Program-made: the position numbers and the translations under genes
The notes under the pieces: generated by a model
Databases searched by the model: none
What the model saw: only the letters and a program-made list of their open reading frames with translations
Told to the model about the DNA's origin: nothing
Part shown: in pieces, positions 58,461-64,000 of the stretch
Position numbering within the stretch: the first letter of the stretch is position 1
Layout: the number at the start of each line of letters is the position of its first letter
Assembly: GCF_038561965.1 (NCBI RefSeq)
Contig: NZ_CP139348.1
Coordinates: forward strand, 186,001-250,000
DNA: 64,000 bases
Direction of reading: 5' to 3'
Origin: Stutzerimonas stutzeri
Lineage (GTDB): Bacteria; Pseudomonadota; Gammaproteobacteria; Pseudomonadales; Pseudomonadaceae

Positions 58461-59847
58461 GACCGCTCTCCAACCAGCTCAGCGGAGAAGTGCTGGAGTG
58501 GGGCAGGCCCAGGGCTTCCAGCGCCTGATGCCAGTCATCCAGGCGTGAGCTGTCCAATGCCTCGCCCGGCGGTGCCTGTAGCAGCCAGACGTGGGTTGCC
58601 GCGGCGCAGCGTGACAATTCACCGATCAGCGCCAGGGTGCCGCGATCCGGCGAGCGTCGTGGATCACAGGCGATGGCCAGGCGCGCCGGGGGAAAGCGGG
58701 TGAGCTGATCGAGCAGGCGTCGACGCTGCTCGCGATCATCGAGGATGCCGGCATCGGCGACGCCCTTGGGCAACGTTGGTGGCCAAGCGCGACTGCCATC
58801 CAGCTCGATGGCTACCAGCACGGCGCCAGCGTTGCCGTCGAGCTGAGCGCCGGCGCTCGGCGCGTGCAGCTGGGCCGGCGCCGCATCGCGAACGCCGAGT
58901 CGCTCGCTCGCTGGCTGCAGGCGCTCGCGCAGCAGGCGGTAGCTCGGCAGGCTCAAGTCGAGCGTCAGGGCTGCGCGCCCGTGGCGCCAGCGCAACAGGC
59001 TGAACCCGGCGAGCAGCAGCCGTGGCAGAAGGCCGTAGATCAGCAGCACGCCGACCAGCCAGCCGGCCCAGCGTTGCCGCGCGCCTTCCAGATCGCCACC
59101 GAGTGCGCCACTGGCGCGGATCTGCTCGACATCTGGCACGCTGAAGCCGAGCAGTGCCGGCAGCGCGCCGAGGGCCTGGGTCAGGCCGACAAACGCACTC
59201 TCGCCGAGGATGGTGGTTTCCCAGACGAAGCCATAGCGCCGGGTTGCCAGCAGTGCGAGGAGGGTAAGCAGGGCGCTGGCCATGGCCAACAGCCACAGGG
59301 CGTGCACGCCGACGCCCAGCAGCCAGCGGCCCAGTCGATGTCGATGCAGCATCGTCAGCAAGGCCGGCGCCAGCTGCGCGGCGCGTGCATCACGGGCGAG
59401 CTTTTCACTGAGCCAGAGCCACAGCCGTCCCAACGCGCCGCCACTGTCGCGCGCAAAAAACAGGCCGAGCAGCCAGCCGAGCAGGGTCAGCAGATTCAAT
59501 CCGAGCAGGCTGCCAAGTGCCCAGAACACATTGACCGGCCGCTGTCCGTCACCGAGCGCGGCGAAGGCGAGGCCAGCGCCGGTAAAGACAGCGAGCAAGG
59601 CCAGGACGATAGCTCCCAGGCGCGCCCCCTGGCGCCAGTGCACAAGCGCTTCGATCAGCCCATCACGGCGCGCCAGCCAGAGCGCGCGCTGTTCGATCAA
59701 TGCTGGCAGGTCGCCGCCTCGGGCTCGGGCCTGACGATTGGCTTCGTCATCCTCCAACGGCCCGGCATGTTCTTCGCGCAGGCGCACGGCTTCGGTAAGC
59801 CAGTGGCGGTCGAGAGGGCTGAGGGCGGGTAACGGGAGATCGGTCAC
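58453..59847 (-). CDS. DUF2868 membrane protein, partner of the DUF3482 GTPase
   Basis: The 464-residue protein has a charged N terminus (RHWLTEAVRLREEH), four or more membrane segments between about residues 75 and 290 (LGAIVLALLAVFTGAGLAFA, LLGLNLLTLLGWLLGLFF, LLGVGVHALWLLAMASALL, LVGVLLIYGLLPRLLLAGF) and a soluble C-terminal domain (about 310-464). The latter includes LVAIELDGSRAWP and LAIACDPRRSPDRGTLALIG, resembling a nucleotide-binding alpha/beta fold, though no P-loop is visible. The start is a GTG at 59847 with GAGACG upstream. Coupling to the GTPase gene downstream points to a membrane complex of unknown role. Confidence 0.82.
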   Translation of the reverse strand: MTDLPLPALSPLDRHWLTEAVRLREEHAGPLEDDEANRQARARGGDLPALIEQRALWLARRDGLIEALVHWRQGARLGAIVLALLAVFTGAGLAFAALGDGQRPVNVFWALGSLLGLNLLTLLGWLLGLFFARDSGGALGRLWLWLSEKLARDARAAQLAPALLTMLHRHRLGRWLLGVGVHALWLLAMASALLTLLALLATRRYGFVWETTILGESAFVGLTQALGALPALLGFSVPDVEQIRASGALGGDLEGARQRWAGWLVGVLLIYGLLPRLLLAGFSLLRWRHGRAALTLDLSLPSYRLLRERLQPASERLGVRDAAPAQLHAPSAGAQLDGNAGAVLVAIELDGSRAWPPTLPKGVADAGILDDREQRRRLLDQLTRFPPARLAIACDPRRSPDRGTLALIGELSRCAAATHVWLLQAPPGEALDSSRLDDWHQALEALGLPHSSTSPLSWLESGHD

Positions 59848-59936
59848 GCGGCGTCTCGTGGCAGGGCGAAGGCCCGAGCATACCCGTCGAGGCAGGCGCG
59901 GGGGAATCGTGCTGCTGCTCGGTCGGCGTCGTTGCC

Positions 59937-59965
59937 TTGGATGTCGCAGCCAAGGCGGCTAGAAT
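59937..59965 (+). promoter_or_regulatory. Sigma-70 promoter for the DUF4282 gene
   Basis: TTGGAT (59937-59942) and TAGAAT (59960-59965) are separated by exactly 17 bases. A small hairpin (CCGATAAGTATCGG) follows near the expected start of transcription. Confidence 0.7.
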
Positions 59966-60074
59966 CCGCGCCCCGATAAGTATCGGGCGGCCTCAGGGCT
60001 GATTCATCTGCCATGGACCGGCAAGAGGCACTGTCGCCTCAGGCCTGCCATTACGCCTACGAAAGGGAATTCCC

Positions 60075-60311
60075 ATGAAAGACCTGTTCTTCTTCGATGC
60101 CATGCTCACGCCGAAAATCATCACGCTGATCTACTGGCTCGGCCTGGTTTCGGTTGTCGTCGGATTTGTCGTCGCGCTGTTTTCCGGTGCCATCTGGCAG
60201 GCACTGGGCATCCTGATATTCGGGGCGATCGGTACCCGCATCTGGTGCGAGCTGCTGATCGTGCTGTTCAAGATCCACGAAAATCTGCAGAAGCTCGCCA
60301 ACAAGGCGTAA
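60075..60311 (+). CDS. DUF4282 family small membrane protein
   Basis: The 78-residue protein has a short FFFDAMLTPKIITL opening, two membrane helices (YWLGLVSVVVGFVVALFSG and IWQALGILIFGAIGTRIWCEL) and a cytoplasmic helix LFKIHENLQKLANKA. This is the compact DUF4282 family, of unknown function. It has its own promoter and terminator, so it is a single-gene unit. Confidence 0.88.
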   Translation: MKDLFFFDAMLTPKIITLIYWLGLVSVVVGFVVALFSGAIWQALGILIFGAIGTRIWCELLIVLFKIHENLQKLANKA

Positions 60312-60315
60312 ACGA

Positions 60316-60342
60316 AAAGGGCGGTCAGCATGACCGCCCTTT
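60316..60342. terminator. Bidirectional intrinsic terminator, DUF4282 gene / glpQ
   Basis: A perfect 12-bp stem (AAAGGGCGGTCA and TGACCGCCCTTT) closes a 3-base loop between the two convergent genes. T-rich ends exist on both strands, better on the glpQ side (TTTTCGTTT). Confidence 0.88.
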
Positions 60343-60353
60343 GCTTATCTGCA

Positions 60354-61469
60354 TCAATCCTTTGTGCGTACGCTCACGGCGATGTCCGGCTGATCGATGA
60401 ACAGCCCGTCGATGCCGGCGTCGAGGAAGGCGCGAATGTCCGCTTCGATGTCACCACGCTCGTGGCGCTTGTCGCTGCTGCGCAGGTTGGCCGGCAGGAA
60501 GGCGTTTTCAGCGCGGAAGGTGTACGGGTGGACCTTGAGTCCGACGGCATGGGCGGCGGCAACGAAGCCGGTCGGCGTGCCGAGGTTGCCATTGGCATCG
60601 CGCGGGATGATGTAGCTTTTCTCCGGGCCGACGCCCGCGGCGTAGCTGGAAATCGTCTTGAGCCCGGCCGGCGTGGCCATCTGCGCGTAGGTCAGCTTGC
60701 TGCCGCTTACCTGCTGGTCGTACGGCTGGCCCGAGCTGAACAGCTGCACCAGGCGCAGCTGGGTGAGCCGGCTGAGCGTCTTGAGGTTGTCCACTTCGAA
60801 GGACTGGATGTACACCGGCGCCTGCCGACCGACATAACCGTTGCGGGTGAGGATGCGCACTAGCGGCTTTTCCATCGCCAGGCCAAGCTGCTGGAAGTGC
60901 GTCGGGTGTTTGGTTTCCGGGTACAGGCCGATGCGCCGGCCCTGGCTGAGCTGCAGGGTTTTCACCAGATCGATGATCTCCTGCAGGGTCGGAATCTCCA
61001 GGCTGCCATCTAGGCGGGCGTTGCCCGGGCGGATATCCGGGATGCGCTCGATGGCGCGCAAGGTCTTCAGCTCGGCGAGGGTGAAATCTTCGCTGAACCA
61101 GCCGGTGAGGGTGACGCCATCGACCCGCTGGGTGCGCCTGCGATCGGCGAACTCGGGATGCTGGGAGACATCTGTGGTCAGGCCCAGCTCATTGTCGTGG
61201 CGGGCGACGATCTGCCCATCGCGAGTCATCACCAGATCCGGCTCGATGTAGTCGGCACCCTGGAAGACTGCCAGCGCATAGGCGGCCAAGGTGTGCTCCG
61301 GCAGGTAGCCACTGGCACCGCGGTGGGCGATCACCAGCGGCGACGGCTCGCCACGCGCGGCCTGGTGTTTCGCGGCGTGTTCATCCGGCGCGGCAACACC
61401 GGCCAGTGGAAGCAGCAGGCTGCAGGCGGTCAGCCAGCGGCGAAGGGAAGCGGTGGTCTTGCGGGCCAT
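60354..61469 (-). CDS. glpQ: Periplasmic glycerophosphodiester phosphodiesterase GlpQ
   Basis: GlpQ hydrolyses glycerophosphodiesters to glycerol 3-phosphate and an alcohol. The 371-residue precursor has a signal peptide (LRRWLTACSLLLPLAGVAA) and the TIM-barrel GDPD motifs: VIAHRGASGYLPEHTL with catalytic His and Arg, IEPDLVMTRDG with metal-binding acids, HDNEL and GLYPETKHP. The C-terminal IDGLFIDQPDIAV is typical. The enzyme would free phosphate-bearing compounds for the organism, in line with the Pst genes upstream; a degenerate PHO-like box precedes it. Confidence 0.94.
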   Translation of the reverse strand: MARKTTASLRRWLTACSLLLPLAGVAAPDEHAAKHQAARGEPSPLVIAHRGASGYLPEHTLAAYALAVFQGADYIEPDLVMTRDGQIVARHDNELGLTTDVSQHPEFADRRRTQRVDGVTLTGWFSEDFTLAELKTLRAIERIPDIRPGNARLDGSLEIPTLQEIIDLVKTLQLSQGRRIGLYPETKHPTHFQQLGLAMEKPLVRILTRNGYVGRQAPVYIQSFEVDNLKTLSRLTQLRLVQLFSSGQPYDQQVSGSKLTYAQMATPAGLKTISSYAAGVGPEKSYIIPRDANGNLGTPTGFVAAAHAVGLKVHPYTFRAENAFLPANLRSSDKRHERGDIEADIRAFLDAGIDGLFIDQPDIAVSVRTKD

Positions 61470-61514
61470 TTCGGCATCTCCTCGGATTGGAAGGTCACAG
61501 CCTGAGCCAGTTGC

Positions 61515-61532
61515 ATGACCGGACTTTGACGT
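61515..61532 (-). promoter_or_regulatory. Degenerate PHO-like box upstream of glpQ
   Basis: On the minus strand ACGTCAA and CGGTCAT are separated by four bases, giving two GTCA cores 11 bases apart as in PhoB sites. Only the second half is close to CTGTCAT. Confidence 0.35.
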
Positions 61533-61654
61533 TTCGCCACCATGTTCGTTTCCGCGAGATGAAGGCGACGAACGGCTGACGTTGCGATTGTTTTGCTCGC
61601 CTATGAAACCGACGACGCTGCAGGAAAAAGCGCCGCTCTGCTATTCTCGCCGCC

Positions 61655-62173
61655 ATGAATCAGACCCCTCTTCCCCTCGCCATGATCGCCGCCCTCGCGC
61701 AGAACCGCGTGATCGGCCTCGACAACCGCATGCCCTGGCACGTGCCCGCCGATCTCAAGCATTTCAAGGCCATGACCCTCGGCAAACCGATCGTCATGGG
61801 CCGCAAGACCTGGGATTCGCTCGGCCGCCCGCTGCCGGGTCGGCTCAACCTGGTGGTCAGTCGCCAGGCGGATCTGCAGCTAGACGGCGCGGAAACCTTC
61901 ACCGACCTGGACGCCGCGCTGGTGCGTGCCGAGCAGTGGGCGCGCGAGCAGGGCGTCGACGAGCTGATGCTGATCGGTGGTGCGCAGCTGTACGCCCAGG
62001 CGTTGGGGCAGGCGCAGCGGCTTTACCTCACGCGAATCGATGCGGCTCCCGAAGGTGATGCGTTCTTTCCGGCATTCGACGAAGCCGAGTGGCAGTGCGT
62101 CGACAGCCAGTCGCATCCGGCCGACGGTGATGCCCCCGCCTACTGTTTCGAGACCTGGCAAAAACAGAGCTGA
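61655..62173 (+). CDS. folA: Dihydrofolate reductase
   Basis: The enzyme reduces dihydrofolate to tetrahydrofolate with NADPH. The 172-residue protein has the standard motifs: MIAALAQNRVIGLDNRMPWH (substrate loop), PADLKHFKAMT with the catalytic Asp, VMGRKTWDSLGRPLPGR for NADPH, and LMLIGGAQLYAQAL. It is the chromosomal type, not a plasmid trimethoprim-resistance type. Confidence 0.97.
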   Translation: MNQTPLPLAMIAALAQNRVIGLDNRMPWHVPADLKHFKAMTLGKPIVMGRKTWDSLGRPLPGRLNLVVSRQADLQLDGAETFTDLDAALVRAEQWAREQGVDELMLIGGAQLYAQALGQAQRLYLTRIDAAPEGDAFFPAFDEAEWQCVDSQSHPADGDAPAYCFETWQKQS

Positions 62174-62259
62174 CCGGCACGCTCTTCGCTTGATCGGCGC
62201 CAAACCCTTCGCGGGCCGCAGCTTCTATGCTGCCCGTCGCTGTCGTAACGAGAAATCTC

Positions 62260-62907
62260 ATGCAACCTGACAAATCCGATGCCCCGGAAGCCGAGCGCGT
62301 TGCCGCGATCTTCGTCCGCCACCCGCTGTGGGAGGACGGCCTCGCGCTGCTCACCGGCACCGCGCTGGTCGCCCTCGGTATCGCCTTCTACAGCCATGCC
62401 GGGCTGCTGACTGGTGGCACCGTGGGCCTGGCCTTTCTGCTCAAGTACCTGGCGGGTTGGTCGTTCGGTCCGGCGTTCTTTCTGCTCAACCTGCCGTTCT
62501 ATGCGCTGGCGATCTGGCGCATGGGCTGGCAGTTCACCCTGCGCACCGTCTGCGCGGTGGGGCTGGTCTCGCTGTTTGCTGAGCTGACGCCGCAATGGAT
62601 GCGCTTCGCCGAGCTGAACGTGGTCTACGCCGCGGTGTTTGGCGGTTTCGCCATTGGTGTCGGCCTGCTGATCCTGTTCCGCCATCGCGCCAGTCTCGGC
62701 GGCGTGAACATCCTTGCGCTGTTCCTGCAGGAACGCTTCGGTGTACGCGCCGGCACCTTCCAGATGGGCATCGACTCGCTGATCGTGCTGGCGGCCGTGT
62801 TTGTCGTTCCTGCGGACAAGGTGGTGCTGTCGGTGCTCGGCGCCGTGGCGCTGAACCTGGTGCTGGCAATCAACCACCGCGCCGATCGCTACATGGGCGT
62901 CAGCTGA
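62260..62907 (+). CDS. YitT family membrane protein
   Basis: The 215-residue protein has five to six hydrophobic segments (LLTGTALVALGIAFYSHAG, TGGTVGLAFLLKYLAGW, FFLLNLPFYALAIWRMG, VVYAAVFGGFAIGVGLLILF, SLIVLAAVFVVPADKVVLSV) and the YitT/DUF161 motifs GGTVGLAF and SLGGVNILALFLQERFG. Function is unknown; this is the short form without the C-terminal DUF2179 domain. The ATG at 62260 is favoured over one 33 bases upstream. Its stop overlaps the end of the convergent phosphodiesterase gene by eight bases. Confidence 0.86.
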   Translation: MQPDKSDAPEAERVAAIFVRHPLWEDGLALLTGTALVALGIAFYSHAGLLTGGTVGLAFLLKYLAGWSFGPAFFLLNLPFYALAIWRMGWQFTLRTVCAVGLVSLFAELTPQWMRFAELNVVYAAVFGGFAIGVGLLILFRHRASLGGVNILALFLQERFGVRAGTFQMGIDSLIVLAAVFVVPADKVVLSVLGAVALNLVLAINHRADRYMGVS

Positions 62908-63355
62908 GGCTGATCAGCTCGACCTGCGCATCACCGTCGTTCAGCTCCAGCAGCGCCAGGCTGATGGGCAGGCTGAAACGCCGCGGACCAGCGCTGCCCG
63001 GATTGATGTAGAGCACGCCATCGCGCCGCTCGACCTTCGGTTTGTGCGAGTGGCCGGCAATCACCACGTCGATGCCGGCGGCGAGCGGGTCGATATCCAG
63101 CAGCTTGAGGTCATGCAGTACATGCAGGGTGAGGCCGCCGATGCGCAGGTCCAGTCGTTCCGGCAGCTCCCGCGCCCAGTCAGCCGTATCGATATTGCCG
63201 CGGATCGCCTCCAGTGGCGCGATGGCACGCAGCCCGTCGAGCACCGCCGGCTTGCCGATATCGCCGGCGTGAATGATCCGCGCGCAACCCTGCAACGCCG
63301 CCAGCGCCTCGGGGCGAAGCAGGCCGTGGGTGTCGGAGATCAGACCGATGCGCAT
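62900..63355 (-). CDS. YfcE/MJ0936-type metallophosphoesterase
   Basis: The 151-residue protein has the complete dimetal phosphoesterase motif set in order: GLISDTHGLL, IIHAGDIGKP, AIRGNIDT, VLHDLKLLD and VIAGHSHKP. Homologues hydrolyse artificial phosphodiesters with Mn2+; the natural substrate is unknown. It is cytoplasmic by sequence. The ATG at 63355 directly begins the first strand. Confidence 0.9.
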   Translation of the reverse strand: MRIGLISDTHGLLRPEALAALQGCARIIHAGDIGKPAVLDGLRAIAPLEAIRGNIDTADWARELPERLDLRIGGLTLHVLHDLKLLDIDPLAAGIDVVIAGHSHKPKVERRDGVLYINPGSAGPRRFSLPISLALLELNDGDAQVELISLS

Positions 63356-63452
63356 GCCGGGTTTCCTTGAAAAGACGTCGATGGTTCATCCGACCCTTGG
63401 CCGACCGCTGTGGTTGCGGCAGGCTTGGGACGTTCGGGACGAGGAGTCTGGC

Positions 63453-64000
63453 ATGGATCGAGTGGATTGCGTGGTGGTGGGCGCCGGGGTGGTCGGGCTG
63501 GCCGTGGCGCGCGCACTGGCGCTGACTGGGCGTGAGGTATTGGTGCTGGAAGCCGAGGCGGCCTTCGGCACCGCCACCAGTGCACGCAACAGCGAGGTCA
63601 TCCATGCCGGCATCTACTACCCGCAGGGCTCGCTCAAGGGCCGGCTGTGCGTCGCCGGGCGGCGATTGCTGTACGACTTCTGCGAGAGCCACGGCGTGGC
63701 CCATCGGCGCTGCGGGAAGCTGATCGTCGCCACCGAGGACTCACAACTGGATGGGCTCGACCGGCTGCAGGCCCATGCCCTGAGCAATGGCGTCGAGGAT
63801 CTGCAACGGCTCGATGCTGCCGCCCTCAGGGCGTTGGAGCCGCAGCTGCATGCCGTGGCCGGGCTGCTCTCGCCAAGCACCGGCATCATCGACAGCCATG
63901 CGCTGATGCTGGCATTGCTGGGCGATGCCGAGCGGCAGGGCGCGGTACTGGCTTTGAACGCGCCGGTAACGGCGATCAACGTCGGCAGCGCAGGCTTGCA
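63453..64000 (+). CDS. FAD-dependent oxidoreductase of the DAO family (L-2-hydroxyglutarate oxidase-like); 3' end outside window
   Basis: The first 182 residues are present and the frame is open at the right edge. The FAD-binding Rossmann motif VVVGAGVVGLAVARAL is at residues 8-23, followed by VLEAEAAFGTATSARNSEVI and HAGIYYPQGSLKGRLC, which is characteristic of the LhgO branch. LSPSTGIIDSHALM is also typical. GAGGAG at 63441-63446 sets the ATG at 63453. LhgO enzymes oxidise L-2-hydroxyglutarate and feed electrons to the quinone pool; other 2-hydroxyacids are possible. Confidence 0.88.
   Translation, partial: MDRVDCVVVGAGVVGLAVARALALTGREVLVLEAEAAFGTATSARNSEVIHAGIYYPQGSLKGRLCVAGRRLLYDFCESHGVAHRRCGKLIVATEDSQLDGLDRLQAHALSNGVEDLQRLDAAALRALEPQLHAVAGLLSPSTGIIDSHALMLALLGDAERQGAVLALNAPVTAINVGSAGL

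Noticed and set aside
1..64000. CRISPR arrays, tRNA/rRNA genes, insertion sequences or prophage genes.
   Set aside because: No regularly spaced repeats, no cloverleaf-like sequences and no transposase, integrase or phage structural motifs were seen on either strand by eye.

Overview
The window is a GC-rich gammaproteobacterial chromosome segment, best read as Pseudomonas sensu lato and most like the P. stutzeri group (Stutzerimonas). The grounds are gene order and protein similarity recalled from Pseudomonas: engB / cytochrome c4 / dsbA / endonuclease-like / diguanylate cyclase / ampD-type lipoprotein / kinB-algB in one block, the tctED-opdH-tctCBA citrate block, recCBD, and pstSCAB-phoU. No rRNA, tRNA, insertion sequence, prophage or CRISPR array was seen. 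The species name is an inference.

Layout. 1-1.7 kb: 3' part of gcvP. 1.8-8.2 kb: engB, cytochrome c4, dsbA, an EEP-family hydrolase translationally coupled to a GGDEF protein, an amidase lipoprotein and a DUF1330 protein. 8.3-11.4 kb: KinB/AlgB two-component pair. 11.6-12.8 kb: three small stress-type genes, the first two preceded by very good sigma-54 (-24/-12) promoters. 13.2-18.4 kb: a SpmA/SpmB-like membrane protein and a TAXI-type TRAP transporter. 18.5-25 kb: signalling block with a leader or sRNA candidate, a PAS-containing chemoreceptor, a vestigial chemoreceptor tail, and two tandem paralogous 7TMR-DISM diguanylate cyclases. 24.9-32.5 kb: TctE/TctD, OpdH porin, TctCBA and an AbrB-family membrane protein. 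32.5-35.2 kb: a Na/Pi-cotransporter-type protein with a PhoU-like tail and a periplasmic double-Cache protein. 35.4-44.3 kb: recC-recB-recD. 44.4-47.6 kb: a small membrane protein, an AEC transporter, a fourth diguanylate cyclase and a thioesterase. 47.7-54.9 kb: pstS-pstC-pstA-pstB-phoU with two PHO boxes. 55-64 kb: LysR/EamA divergent pair, a GTPase plus DUF2868 membrane pair, DUF4282, glpQ, folA, YitT, a phosphodiesterase, and the 5' part of an FAD oxidoreductase.

How the genes work together. Phosphate supply recurs: the high-affinity Pst system and PhoU, a second Na/Pi-like carrier, and periplasmic GlpQ. Carboxylate uptake recurs: the TRAP-TAXI system, and porin plus TTT transporter under TctDE, with an Hfq/Crc-type A-rich motif at the opdH ribosome binding site. 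Four diguanylate cyclases, all with intact GGEEF and RxxD sites, are present and no EAL or HD-GYP protein is. A family of palindromic repeats with the core GGGTGGGCTTCAGCCCACC sits in intergenic gaps, including inside the recBD and pstB-phoU junctions.

The most interesting material is regulatory rather than a new large system: the paired sigma-54 promoters beside AlgB, the TGTACA-repeat and terminator leader before the chemoreceptor, the tandem DISM cyclases, and the uncharacterised GTPase/DUF2868 pair.
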